Positions 7,805 through 17,288 of a stretch of 64,000 bases of DNA are shown here, one piece after another. The stretch's first letter is position 1, and each line of letters starts with the position of its first letter. This stretch comes from Luteolibacter luteus (lineage in GTDB: Bacteria; Verrucomicrobiota; Verrucomicrobiia; Verrucomicrobiales; Akkermansiaceae), in NCBI RefSeq assembly GCF_012913485.1, contig NZ_CP051774.1, positions 4,836,001 through 4,900,000 of the forward strand, given 5' to 3'. The notes beneath the pieces were generated by a model. That model worked only from the letters and a program-made list of their open reading frames with translations. It had not been told where the DNA came from and made no database searches. Made by a program: the position numbers and the translations under genes.

Positions 7805-10639
7805 CTAGTGATTGAAAATGAACTCCTTGGAGTTTAGGAGCGCCCAGAAGACATCGCTCAGGATTTGCTGCTTTTCGTTCTCGTCCTTGCCCTCGTTTAC
7901 CGCGGTCACAAGCTTGCCGAGCTCCTCGGCGGTGGGTTCGCGGTTCACTGTTTTTAGATAAAGATAACGGATAACCTCTTCCGGTGACTTCTTTTGTTCC
8001 AGCAGTGTCGGGACGACTTTGCCTTCCTGGATGCGGTTGTGGGTGGCGTCACCGTTCAGGAGGTGGAGGGCCTGCGAGAGGTTCGGCTCCATCTTCACCT
8101 CACAGGAGCAGACCGTCGCGCGGGTCGCCCGGCCGAAGGTGGTGAGGAAGTAGGTGGAGGTATTTCCATCCGCGATCTGGACGGCACGCGAGCCGAGTGG
8201 CAGGCCTTTGAACTTGTTCGGCGTCTGGGTCGCCTGAGAGATGCAGTCGAGCAGCACCTCCGCCCTCACGCGGCGGACGAGCGCGCGGGAGAAGTTCCGC
8301 TGGTCAGTCTCGTTCGTCTCATTTGTTGCGCTGGAGAGCTGGTAGGTGCGGGAGGTGCAGATGTCCCGGACCAGCTTCCGCAGATCGTAGTTGTATTCGA
8401 CGAACTTCTGGGAAAGCGCAGCCAGCAGGGCAGGGTTCGAGGGCGGATTGGAAATGCGGACATCGTCCACCGGATCGGTGATGCCCACGCCGAAGAAGTG
8501 GGACCACACGATGTTCGAGACGTTGCGGGCGAACCAGGGATTGTCCGGCGAGGCAAGCCACTCCGCCACCGCTTCACGGCGCGATTGCTTGCCGAAGTTG
8601 TCCGGCGTGGCTGTGCCGAGGAAGCGCGACTTCACCGGCTGCTTCGTCACCAGGTGAGGAACCTCGCCGTCGCCGTCGAAGACCACGCGCTCGCGCGGGT
8701 CCTCCGCGTTCTTCCGCTTCACCTGCGCGAAGAACGAGGCGAAGCCATAGTAGTCATCCATCGTCCAGCGGTCGAAGGGATGGTTGTGGCACTGCGCGCA
8801 CTGGATGCGGGTGCCCATGAAAACCTGGGCGACGTTCTCCGTGAGCTTCAGCGTGTCCTGCTCGATCTGGAAGAAGTTCGTGGCCGGGCTGGAGAAGGTG
8901 CCGCCCTCGGAAGAGAGAATCTCCTTCACGATCTGGTTGAAGGGCATGTTCCCTGCGATGCGGTCGCGCAGCCAGTTGTAGTAGCCCAGTGCCGCCTTGT
9001 AGGAGACCTGCTGCGGGCCGTTGTTGAAGGTACGGATCTGCAGGAGCTCCGCCCACTTCATCACCCACATCTCGGAGAACTCCTTGCGGGCGATCAGGTC
9101 ATCGACCAAGGCCTCGCGCTTCTTCGGATCGGTGCTGGCGAGGAATTTCTCGCGCTCGGATGGCTCGGGCAAGCGGCCCACCACATCGATGAAGACGCGG
9201 CGGATATAGGTTTCATCGTCGCAGAGCGGCGCAGGGATGATGCGCAGCTTGTGCAGCTTCTCGTAGACGTGTTTGTCGATGTAGTTGAACTCCGGAAGCT
9301 CGGGCCTCGTGTAGTCGAGCTGCTTCGGAATCACGATCGACTGCGCGACTTCCGTGAAGACCATGTAGCGGCCTAACAGGAATGCCTCACCGCGGTTCTT
9401 CGAGACGGACATGCCGGTCCGGTGATCGATCGATACCGAATTGTCGTTGGAGGTGGAGAAGGAGGAAAGCGTGGTGACATCCCGGTCCGTCCCATCGGAG
9501 AAGGTCGCCTTGACGGTATAGGGCGTCTGCAGGTCTTCGCCCTTGAGCACCACCTGAGGTGGCTCGATGCTGATGCCGGTGGGCTTGGCGATTTCGCCTT
9601 GGTCATACTCGGCCCCGCTGCGGATCCACTCGACCAGGGCCTTGTAAGGAGCGCTGTCCTTTTCGAAGAGCTTGCCGCCGGTGTGAGGCACCGCACCGAT
9701 CGCTTTTGTCACCAGTAGCGAGTCTTCGGGGATCGCGAGATTCACGCGGCGTCCGGGATTCTCGCGGGTCAGGCGGAAGTGATCTCCCTGAGGATCAAAG
9801 CCGAAGAGGGTGAGATGGAAGCCATCCTTACCGCGGGCCGAACCGTGGCAGGAGCCGGTATTGCACCCGGAGGAGGTCAGCACCGGCATCACGTCGAGCT
9901 GGAAGGAAATCGGGCGCGGCTTGGCAGCGTCCTTCACGGTCACCGGCACCTCGGTCTTCAGGCCGCGATACTCCAGCACGAGCGTCGTGCTGCCATCTTT
10001 CAAGGGCGTGAGGAGGGTTCCTTCGAGTTTCGCGATCGATGGATCCGCGACGCTCGCTTTCACCTGCCGGGAGATGTCCTGGGTGGCTGCGTCATTGAAG
10101 CGGGCGACCACAAGCACCTTGTGGAAATCCGCGGCAGTCTCGAGGTTCACCGCCTTCGGGAAGGCTTCGATCGAGCCGATGGCGGGATCCGGCTCGGCAT
10201 TCCAATCCGGCAGCGCGGTCTTCGGCCGCGGGGCGAGCGTTACGCCCTCGGGCCATGGGGCACCTTCCTTGAGCCAAGTCTCCAGCGCGGCGATGTCTTG
10301 TGATTTGAGCGGGCCTCCCTTGGGCGGCATGAGCTCGTCATCGTCCTCGTCCAGCTTCACGCGGGTCAGGAGTTCGGACTTTTCGATCTGCTCCAGATGG
10401 ATGGCCGGGCCGGTATCGCCTCCTTTGAGGAACGATTCCCGGGTTGTCAGCAGCAGTTCGCCCTTGGTTTTTTCCGGGCAGTGGCAGGAAAGGCACTTGG
10501 TTTCCAAGACCTTCCGTGCGGCCTCGAAGGAGGCGGTGTCTGCTCCGAAACCCGTGGAGAGCAGCAGGCTGCCGGCGGAAACGACGGCGAGTCGGCTGGT
10601 GAGGAGTCCTTGGGCGGGGAAGGCGGCGTCGGGGCGCAT
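7805..10639 (-). CDS. Secreted DUF1549/DUF1553 protein with planctomycete cytochrome c domain
   Basis: About 944 residues with an N-terminal signal segment. PSCyt1 with the haem motif CLSCH (CPEKTKGELLLTTRE follows) comes first. Next are an Ig-like region, a second CX3CH-like site (CNTGSCHGSARG), the DUF1549 region (RRVFIDVVGRLPEPSEREKF, then CAQCHNHPFDRW with a further CXXCH) and the C-terminal DUF1553 domain (WLASPDNPWFARNVSNIVW...LLNGD...LLNSKEFIFNH). The ATG at 10639 is taken; a GTG six codons upstream is possible. The family is expanded in PVC bacteria, usually beside DUF1501 proteins like the one at 15.8-17.2 kb. A periplasmic redox role is likely, but no substrate is known. Confidence 0.92.
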   Translation of the reverse strand: MRPDAAFPAQGLLTSRLAVVSAGSLLLSTGFGADTASFEAARKVLETKCLSCHCPEKTKGELLLTTRESFLKGGDTGPAIHLEQIEKSELLTRVKLDEDDDELMPPKGGPLKSQDIAALETWLKEGAPWPEGVTLAPRPKTALPDWNAEPDPAIGSIEAFPKAVNLETAADFHKVLVVARFNDAATQDISRQVKASVADPSIAKLEGTLLTPLKDGSTTLVLEYRGLKTEVPVTVKDAAKPRPISFQLDVMPVLTSSGCNTGSCHGSARGKDGFHLTLFGFDPQGDHFRLTRENPGRRVNLAIPEDSLLVTKAIGAVPHTGGKLFEKDSAPYKALVEWIRSGAEYDQGEIAKPTGISIEPPQVVLKGEDLQTPYTVKATFSDGTDRDVTTLSSFSTSNDNSVSIDHRTGMSVSKNRGEAFLLGRYMVFTEVAQSIVIPKQLDYTRPELPEFNYIDKHVYEKLHKLRIIPAPLCDDETYIRRVFIDVVGRLPEPSEREKFLASTDPKKREALVDDLIARKEFSEMWVMKWAELLQIRTFNNGPQQVSYKAALGYYNWLRDRIAGNMPFNQIVKEILSSEGGTFSSPATNFFQIEQDTLKLTENVAQVFMGTRIQCAQCHNHPFDRWTMDDYYGFASFFAQVKRKNAEDPRERVVFDGDGEVPHLVTKQPVKSRFLGTATPDNFGKQSRREAVAEWLASPDNPWFARNVSNIVWSHFFGVGITDPVDDVRISNPPSNPALLAALSQKFVEYNYDLRKLVRDICTSRTYQLSSATNETNETDQRNFSRALVRRVRAEVLLDCISQATQTPNKFKGLPLGSRAVQIADGNTSTYFLTTFGRATRATVCSCEVKMEPNLSQALHLLNGDATHNRIQEGKVVPTLLEQKKSPEEVIRYLYLKTVNREPTAEELGKLVTAVNEGKDENEKQQILSDVFWALLNSKEFIFNH

Positions 10640-10721
10640 GAAACGATTACGGCGCACTCATGAAACGCATTTCATTCGTTTCTTATCCACTTCCGTGAAT
10701 GACCCGGGTTTCGGCCGGTGG

Positions 10722-11237
10722 CTAGATTTGCCGCATTTCTTTCTTCGCCACCCGGTAGCCGAGCAGGAAAGCCCCGGCCGCGATCACCAAGCCGCCGATA
10801 AGGATGGCTGGCTTCTGGTGCCTGACCCATGCCGGCTCATCCGGCCGCTTTTCGGACCAGCTGTTCCAATCGTCCGGATCATTGCCGATGGTGGCAGAGA
10901 CGCCGTCGGCTCCACAGCTATACAGACCGAAGCCATGCTCGAATCCGTCCCCGATCAGGTAATGGATAGGCCGGTCCCAAGAATCCCGGGGAACTTCCTT
11001 CAGAATCTGTGCCCAAGGTTTATCCGGCGGCAGGGATGGTGGCCTCTCGAGGAGGGCCCGTAGTCCGAAATCAGCCGGGGGCAGCTCGCCCGTCTTGATT
11101 TGATAGGTCCGGACGGCAGAGTCGATCGCGTGGATGCTGGACAGGGTGCGATTGGAGTTTGCCACTGCCTTACTACAGCCGCCGCCGACGAGTCCGCCGA
11201 GAATCACGAGTAGCGTGTGGTGACGCGGCAGGAGCAT
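10722..11237 (-). CDS. GspG-like pseudopilin-domain protein with lipobox and C-terminal membrane segment
   Basis: 171 residues. The middle part (SIHAIDSAVRTYQIKTGELP, then DSWDRPIHYLIGDG and FGLYSCGADG) matches the globular domain of type II secretion major pseudopilins, which end in DPWGxPYxY...LYSxGADG. The usual GFTLxE prepilin leader is missing. Instead there is a lipoprotein-like N-terminus ending GLVGGGC and a C-terminal membrane helix (PAILIGGLVIAAGAFLLGY) followed by basic residues. It is therefore probably a membrane-tethered relative rather than a filament subunit. It lies upstream of and parallel to the DUF1549/1553 gene, 82 nt apart. Confidence 0.75.
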   Translation of the reverse strand: MLLPRHHTLLVILGGLVGGGCSKAVANSNRTLSSIHAIDSAVRTYQIKTGELPPADFGLRALLERPPSLPPDKPWAQILKEVPRDSWDRPIHYLIGDGFEHGFGLYSCGADGVSATIGNDPDDWNSWSEKRPDEPAWVRHQKPAILIGGLVIAAGAFLLGYRVAKKEMRQI

Positions 11238-11299
11238 GTTTCTTTAAAGTCCCGGCAGACGGGATTTGTTTGTCTGCGCTTGACGATAGCTCGCCCGCG

Positions 11300-11758
11300 C
11301 TACCTCTCCGCCACCGCCGTCTTCGAAAGCGAATCGTGCCAAGCCCGGTTGCCGTTGGTGAAGAAGGCGGCGAAGAAACCGAGGAAGCAGGGGATCGCCG
11401 AGAGGAACTTCGCGGCGTTGCGGCTCGAGACTTGTTTCAGATTCAAGCTGTGGTTGTCGCGGTCGAGGCCGCGCACGCGGATGCCCATGATCACTTTCCC
11501 ATACGTGCCGCGCCAAGGGGAGAGTTCCGCGAGTGCGCAATAGAATACCCAGAGCGTGAAGGCGCTTGCAGCGATCACCAGGTGAACCACCGCGGCCGGA
11601 TGTTTCGGGGTAGAGCCGAGCGATCCACTTTCAAACGGGTTGATCCCGAAGAATTTGGTCGAAGCGAAGTAGAGCAGCAGGAAGATCGGCAGGACATCGA
11701 TCATGTAAGCCATGACCCGCTTGAATCCGTTGGCGGGCCGATAAGTCAGGTAAAGCAT
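11300..11758 (-). CDS. RDD-family membrane protein
   Basis: 152 residues with three hydrophobic segments. The family signatures are present: an Arg and Asp in the first helix (KRVMAYMIDVLPIFLLLY), the conserved GTYGKVIMGIRV loop, and the C-terminal NRAWHDSLSKTAV. RDD proteins are inner-membrane proteins, some linked to Na+/H+ exchange, mostly uncharacterised. It lies just upstream of the GspG-like gene on the same strand, 62 nt apart. Confidence 0.85.
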   Translation of the reverse strand: MLYLTYRPANGFKRVMAYMIDVLPIFLLLYFASTKFFGINPFESGSLGSTPKHPAAVVHLVIAASAFTLWVFYCALAELSPWRGTYGKVIMGIRVRGLDRDNHSLNLKQVSSRNAAKFLSAIPCFLGFFAAFFTNGNRAWHDSLSKTAVAER

Positions 11759-11935
11759 CCGGAAGAGATTTTACATGATAATCGGGCGCGGGGAGTCAAT
11801 CGAAAGCCTTGTCCTGCGCCGGGGCAATTGCGGTGGTCCGAGGGGGAGGCGGGGCTTGTCAGGGGTGGGCGGGATGACAGAGGGTGCGGGCAACTTTCCC
11901 CGTTCAAACGGGTTTGCCCGCGAGCTCATTAAAAG

Positions 11936-13333
11936 ATGAAGTTCACCCTTTTTTCCCTACTTGTGGCCTTGGCCGCGCCGCTCATGGCCGCGGAGAAGCC
12001 GAATATCGTGGTCGTCCTGATCGATGACATGGGGTGGGGGGACTTCTCTTGCTTCGGGAACAAGGAGGCGAAGACGCCGAATATCGATCGCCTTGCGGAG
12101 GAAGGCATTCGCTTCCGGCAGTTCTATGTGAATTCGCCGATCTGCTCGCCTTCACGCTGTGCGCTGACCACGGGTCAGTACCCGCAGCGGTGGAAGATCA
12201 CTTCTTTCTTGGAGAACCGTGCTGCGAACCGAAGACGCGGAATGGCCCAGTGGCTCGATCCGGAAGCGCCGACGCTCGCGCGCTTTCTGAAGTCCGCAGG
12301 GTATGCGACCGGGCACTTCGGCAAGTGGCATCTCGGCGGCCAGCGCGATGTGGACGATGCCCCGCCGATCACGCGCTATGGATTTGATCAGAGCCTGACG
12401 AACTTCGAAGGCATGGGCCCGAAGCTGCTGCCTCTCACGCTCAAGCCCGGCGATGAGAAGCCGGGAAGGATCTGGCAAGATGCGGAGCGTCTCGGCGGGC
12501 CGGTGACCTGGATGCAGCGCTCCGCGATCACTACCGGGTTCATCGATGCGGCGATCCCTTTCATCGATGCGGCGGCGAAGGATGAGAAGCCCTTCTTTGT
12601 CAATCTCTGGCCGGATGACGTCCACTCGCCTTTCTGGCCGCCGGTGGACAAGTGGGCGAAGGGTAAGCGCGGGATGTATCTCTCCGTTTTGCAGGAGGCG
12701 GACCGCCAGTTGGGCAAGCTCTTCAATCACATCCGTGATACCCCGGCGCTTCGTGATAATACGATCGTGCTGGTCTTCTCCGACAATGGACCGGAACCGG
12801 GCGCGGGCTCGGCAGGGCCTTTCCGCGGGGCAAAGGGAACCCTTCGCGAAGGTGGGGTACGCTCGCCCTTGATCGCCTGGGGACCGGGATTGATCGATGG
12901 CGCCAAGAAGGGGGCCATGAATGAGACCTCGGTTTTCGCAGCCTTCGATCTCGCGCCTTCGCTTTTGAAAATCGCCGGAACGGAAGCTCCTGCAGGCACG
13001 AACTTCGATGGCGAGGACATGTCCGCTACTATCCTCGGGAAGTCGGAGGCATCACGCAAAGCTGCGATCTTCTGGCGTCGTCCGCCGGACCGGAAGTTCA
13101 CCGGCGAAGGAAAGAAGATCGTTCAGCCGGATCTCGCCGTGCGGGATGGAAAGTGGAAGCTGACCTGCGACTATGACGGCTCGAAGGCGAAGCTCTTTGA
13201 TCTGAGCGCGGATGTTCGTGAGGAGAAGAATCTGGCCGGGGAGAATGCCGAGGTCGTGGAGCGCTTGAAGAAAGCAGTCATCGCTTGGCATGAAGCGATG
13301 CCAGCGGACAAGGGCGCGGAGTTGGGGAAGTGA
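11936..13333 (+). CDS. Secreted formylglycine-dependent sulfatase
   Basis: 465 residues. A signal peptide (MKFTLFSLLVALAAPLMA) is followed by the sulfatase N-terminal domain: metal-binding IDDMGWGD (Asp30, Asp31), the Cys-type activation motif CSPSR starting at Cys70, GKWHLGG, and later FSDNGPEPG. The cysteine would be converted to formylglycine by a sulfatase-modifying enzyme, which is not in this window. The family hydrolyses sulfate esters, commonly on algal or host polysaccharides, and is strongly expanded in Verrucomicrobia and Planctomycetes. The substrate cannot be read from sequence. The ATG at 11936 starts the signal peptide. Confidence 0.93.
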   Translation: MKFTLFSLLVALAAPLMAAEKPNIVVVLIDDMGWGDFSCFGNKEAKTPNIDRLAEEGIRFRQFYVNSPICSPSRCALTTGQYPQRWKITSFLENRAANRRRGMAQWLDPEAPTLARFLKSAGYATGHFGKWHLGGQRDVDDAPPITRYGFDQSLTNFEGMGPKLLPLTLKPGDEKPGRIWQDAERLGGPVTWMQRSAITTGFIDAAIPFIDAAAKDEKPFFVNLWPDDVHSPFWPPVDKWAKGKRGMYLSVLQEADRQLGKLFNHIRDTPALRDNTIVLVFSDNGPEPGAGSAGPFRGAKGTLREGGVRSPLIAWGPGLIDGAKKGAMNETSVFAAFDLAPSLLKIAGTEAPAGTNFDGEDMSATILGKSEASRKAAIFWRRPPDRKFTGEGKKIVQPDLAVRDGKWKLTCDYDGSKAKLFDLSADVREEKNLAGENAEVVERLKKAVIAWHEAMPADKGAELGK

Positions 13334-13385
13334 GTAGGGATCGCCCCGCTCCGTAGATACCTGGGCCAACCGCTCGGAGGATGGT

Positions 13386-15794
13386 TCACTTCTTCTGGCG
13401 CAGCTGCTCCAGGCGGGAGAGTGGCTTCTCCGCCGGCGGTGCAGCAGGCGTCTCTGCCTGTGCCATCGGCTGGGCCGGTGGTGGCGGGGCATTCTCCGCG
13501 GGCTTGTCGATGCGGAGGGTTCCGCCTTGTCCCACCTGATGAAGAATCATCTGGCCCTTCTCCGGCACATTCACCCGGCAGAAGAGAGCGGTGTGCTTGC
13601 CCACGGCGGCATCGCCCGCGATCTCGACGGGGAAGTGAATCTCCGCCTGACCGTGTGCGAATTCCACCGGTGCTGCCTTGGCGCCATGAGGCAGGCCGAA
13701 AAGTTCGGCGGTGGCATTGCCCTCGAACTTCCCGGGATAGTCCAGTTTGCAGATCATGGTCGTGGCCTTGCCCTGTTCGGTGGCGGCCATGTCCATGGTC
13801 ATGCTGAGATAAGGGTCCGCGATTTTCAGCGTCGCGAGGCTGGTGGAAACCAGCACGGGGCCTTGCGGGGTGTTCGCCTCGCCGAGGACGCACACCTGCC
13901 ATTCGCCGACGGCAGCGTCACCGTTCGCGTTGATTTCGTAGAGAGCCTCGTTCTGATCGCCGTTCATCGTCACGGTGGCCGGTGAGCCGATGCCCGGGGG
14001 ATTCCACATGAAGCGCAGGTTGATGGCCTCCTTGTAGCCTTCCTTGCGCTCGGCGCGCACCTTCAGCTGCATCGTGCCGTTCTTCACGATCGGCACCACC
14101 GGCGCTTCGAGCTCCAGCTTGTAGGGGGCTTCATCGATCACCGCTACCGGCACGCGATCACTATCAAAGGAATGATAAGGTCCTTGGTTGTTGATCTCGA
14201 TGTGATGGATCGTATCCCGCAGGCCACCGGTCATCGGGGGCGCATCGCCGGCGGACTTCACGTTGAAGCGATAGAGCGAACCGGCCACGGGGGCGTCCGC
14301 CGCGGCTTCGAAGACCACGGGCGCGGCATTCACGGAGCGATGGACCAAGGGTGCCTTGATCGTGACTCCGGCGGGCAGGCTTTCCGCCTCGAAGTTCAGG
14401 TCGCAGCCGATCTGCGCGCGGGCAACGTTGACCATCGCGGCGTAGCGGTTGCCGCGAGGGACCACGATCATCTTCCACTTTTGGGAATTGTCGCGTTCCA
14501 CCACGGGCAGCGATGCCGCGATGGCCGCGTCACGTCGCAGGATTTCCAAACGGTAGGTAAAGTCCGGGCCGCCCCGATGGAGTTGGTCACGGACGACGGC
14601 GAAATACTGTCCGTCCTCGGGCGCGGTCCACTGCAGCACCGGATCGGGACCGCCTTGGTCATCGTTGTTGGCGATGTTCTTCCCGTTCGAATCACGGATC
14701 GAAAGAATGGCATCCAGCGGAGAGCGGAGTTCGCGGGCCACCACGTTCAGCGTGAGGTTTTCGCCCTTCTTTGCGGTGAAGGAATAGGAGTCCGTGTCCC
14801 TTTCGACGCCAATGATGCCGTTTCCAATGCAGGGGACCTCGGTGAGCTTGGTGGCTTGCTTCGTGGTGTTGTTGGGCTCTGCTTCGCTGGTGGCGGTCAG
14901 CCCTGAGATCCGGATCCAGTGTGGTGAAGGCGCGAACAGGCCATCGCGTGATGGGAATAGCGGGAAACGTCCGTTCGCATCCGCGGGGATGGTCACGGTC
15001 TCGGTGAAATCGCCGGCAGGATCGCCGACAAACTTGAACTCTACCGTTTCTCCCGGCTTTGCCCCTGTGGGGAAGACCGCCTTTGGCCGCGGGAAAGTCC
15101 CGATGTTGACGCGGTATTCGCAGGCATCGTTGCCCTCGTAAGCGGCTTCACGAACCAGGATCTTGTAGTCGCCATCCTCAGGGATGATCACGGAAACAAA
15201 CGCGTCGTTTCTCAGCAGGGGGGCATCGTCGCAGGAAGCGATCTCGAAGCCTTTCGGGTCCACGATTGCCACATAGGCATCAAACATCGTCCGGCCGAGC
15301 CGCATGGCTTCCACCTCGGCGGTGAAACGTTGGCCCTTCTTCAAACTACACACATAGTAGTCCGGGTCTTCCTGTTTCGCCACGCCTTGGATGGTCGTGT
15401 TCAGCTCGATTTTTTGGGCGGTGTCGGGCGTGTCGTTCGGATCGACCTCATTCACCACCGGGAACTGGCCGACGAAGAAGGAGCGCAGGTAGCTTACTCC
15501 TCCCGAAGTCCGAACGCGCAGCTGGTGTTCGCCCAAGGGGGCATCCGGCTTGATGAAGATCTTGGCGGAAGCGTGCTTGTCATTCTCCACCGCGAAGGAC
15601 CGGACCTCGATGCCCGGTTCGTAGGCAAGAACCTCCTGGATGCCATCGAGCCGCTCCCCGTAGAAATGCATGTCCAGCTCCACGCCGCGCTGGCCGCCAC
15701 GGGGCTCGATCAGATTGAGCGTCGGGGTAAAGCCTGCGAAAGCCGTGCCTGTCGCCAAGGCAAACAGGGGCAGTAAGGTGGAGCGAGGATTCAT
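13386..15794 (-). CDS. Secreted PPC-domain (pre-peptidase C-terminal) protein
   Basis: 802 residues with a signal peptide (MNPRSTLLPLFALATGTAFA). It contains at least two PPC-type beta domains, recognisable by NEVDPNDTPDTAQKIE...DYYVCSLKKGQRFTAEVEA and SEAEPNNTTKQATKL...DTDSYSFTAKKGENLTLNV, followed by further beta-rich regions and a Pro/Ala-rich tail. No catalytic domain is visible. The gene starts 36 nt after the DUF1501 gene on the same strand, so the two are probably cotranscribed. That pairing is common in PVC genomes, where such proteins are thought to act in the periplasm or on the cell surface. Confidence 0.88.
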   Translation of the reverse strand: MNPRSTLLPLFALATGTAFAGFTPTLNLIEPRGGQRGVELDMHFYGERLDGIQEVLAYEPGIEVRSFAVENDKHASAKIFIKPDAPLGEHQLRVRTSGGVSYLRSFFVGQFPVVNEVDPNDTPDTAQKIELNTTIQGVAKQEDPDYYVCSLKKGQRFTAEVEAMRLGRTMFDAYVAIVDPKGFEIASCDDAPLLRNDAFVSVIIPEDGDYKILVREAAYEGNDACEYRVNIGTFPRPKAVFPTGAKPGETVEFKFVGDPAGDFTETVTIPADANGRFPLFPSRDGLFAPSPHWIRISGLTATSEAEPNNTTKQATKLTEVPCIGNGIIGVERDTDSYSFTAKKGENLTLNVVARELRSPLDAILSIRDSNGKNIANNDDQGGPDPVLQWTAPEDGQYFAVVRDQLHRGGPDFTYRLEILRRDAAIAASLPVVERDNSQKWKMIVVPRGNRYAAMVNVARAQIGCDLNFEAESLPAGVTIKAPLVHRSVNAAPVVFEAAADAPVAGSLYRFNVKSAGDAPPMTGGLRDTIHHIEINNQGPYHSFDSDRVPVAVIDEAPYKLELEAPVVPIVKNGTMQLKVRAERKEGYKEAINLRFMWNPPGIGSPATVTMNGDQNEALYEINANGDAAVGEWQVCVLGEANTPQGPVLVSTSLATLKIADPYLSMTMDMAATEQGKATTMICKLDYPGKFEGNATAELFGLPHGAKAAPVEFAHGQAEIHFPVEIAGDAAVGKHTALFCRVNVPEKGQMILHQVGQGGTLRIDKPAENAPPPPAQPMAQAETPAAPPAEKPLSRLEQLRQKK

Positions 15795-15830
15795 CTCGGG
15801 CGGAGTCGGCGTTGAGAGCGTAGCGGCTTT

Positions 15831-17162
15831 CTAGGCCTTCTTGGCCAAGAGCGCGTCCAGCACCTGGCCGCCATCCACGATCTCGATCGGGCGACCGCCG
15901 GGAGCCATGAGCTCCTTGTCGCTGGTGATGCCGATCTGGTTGTAGATGGTGGTGGAGAGGTCTTCCACGGTCACGCCATCGGTATCCACACCGCCGCCAA
16001 GGGCATCGGAGGAACCGTGGACGTAGCCTTGCTTGAAGCCGCCACCGGCCATCACCACGGAGAAGACGCTCGGCCAGTGGTCGCGACCGCCGGTAGGATT
16101 GATCTTCGGCGTGCGGCCGAACTCGGTGGTCACCATGACCAAGGTGGAATCCAGCATGCCGCGGCGATCCAGATCGCGGATCAAGGTGGCGATAGCCTTG
16201 TCCACGGAGGGCATCTGGCCTTCGAAGGCACCCTTGATATTGTCGTGGTGATCCCAGCCACCAACGGTGAGCGAAACGAAGCGGGTACCTGCCTCGATGA
16301 GGCGGCGCGCCAGCAGCATGCGCTGCCCGGCTTCGTTGCGACCGTATTCGTCCTTCAAGGCATCCGGTTCCGCTTTCAGGTTGAAAGCTTCGCGGGCCTT
16401 TTCGGAGGAGATCAGCTTGTAAGCATGCTGATAGAAGGCATCCATCGCGTCGATGGCGTCGGATTTCTCCAAGGCACGGAAATGGGAATCGACCGTCTCC
16501 AGCAATGAGCGGCGGCGGGAGAAGCGGAATTCGTCGCAGCCATTCGGAAGGTTCAGATCGCGGACTTGGAAGTTGCCATTTGCGGGATCGGAACCGAGGG
16601 CGAAGGGGCCGTAGGCGGAGGAGAGGTAGCCGGAGCCTGCGAATTCATTCGGCACCGAGGGGACACAGACGTAGGGCGGCAAGTTGTTCTTCGAGCCCAT
16701 TTCGTGCGAGATCACCGAGCCGTAGGAGGGATACTCAAGGGCAGGGGAGGGGCGGTAGCCGGTGAACATGTTGTGCGTGCCGCGTTCGTGGGCGGCCTCG
16801 CCGTGGGACATCGACCGGATGATGGTCATCTTGTCCGCCATCTGCGCGAGTTCCGGGAGCCGCTCTCCGAACTGGACGCCGGGGATCTTGGTGTTGATCG
16901 CGCCGAAGGGGCCGCGGTACTCCGCCGGGGCGTAGGGCTTCGGGTCGAAGGACTCCTGATGGGCGATGCCGCCCGGAAGGAAAATGTGGATGATCCCTTG
17001 GGCCACACCTTCGCGCAGCTCGTAGAATTTCTGCGCCGCTTGGGCTTTCTGTGAGAAGAACTGCGGCAATGTAAGCCCCAGTCCGCCCAAAAGGCCGACA
17101 TGGAGGAACTCGCGGCGGGAAGAGTAGCGATCGAGCGGATTTCCGGGGCAGATCGGTTTCAT
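15831..17162 (-). CDS. DUF1501 protein with twin-arginine signal
   Basis: 443 residues. It has a Tat-type leader with SSRREFLHVG (Arg16-Arg17) followed by a hydrophobic stretch, so export of a folded, possibly cofactor-bearing protein is expected. The body has the DUF1501 pattern (IIHIFLPGGIAHQESFDPKP, SHGEAAHERGTHNMFTGYRP, TTEFGRTPKINPTGGRDHWP), which resembles the alkaline phosphatase/sulfatase fold. It is first in a likely two-gene unit with the PPC protein. DUF1501 genes usually accompany DUF1549/1553 genes, one of which lies about 5 kb away here. Confidence 0.93.
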   Translation of the reverse strand: MKPICPGNPLDRYSSRREFLHVGLLGGLGLTLPQFFSQKAQAAQKFYELREGVAQGIIHIFLPGGIAHQESFDPKPYAPAEYRGPFGAINTKIPGVQFGERLPELAQMADKMTIIRSMSHGEAAHERGTHNMFTGYRPSPALEYPSYGSVISHEMGSKNNLPPYVCVPSVPNEFAGSGYLSSAYGPFALGSDPANGNFQVRDLNLPNGCDEFRFSRRRSLLETVDSHFRALEKSDAIDAMDAFYQHAYKLISSEKAREAFNLKAEPDALKDEYGRNEAGQRMLLARRLIEAGTRFVSLTVGGWDHHDNIKGAFEGQMPSVDKAIATLIRDLDRRGMLDSTLVMVTTEFGRTPKINPTGGRDHWPSVFSVVMAGGGFKQGYVHGSSDALGGGVDTDGVTVEDLSTTIYNQIGITSDKELMAPGGRPIEIVDGGQVLDALLAKKA

Positions 17163-17288
17163 GGGCGGAATCGGGTTATCAAAGACGCCTTACGCCGGAA
17201 TGAGTGAGCTTTATTTCATGCTGACGAAACGAAATCGGAATAAAACTGAGGGATTGGCGAAGGCCTAACCTTGTTGCATCCTGCTGGC

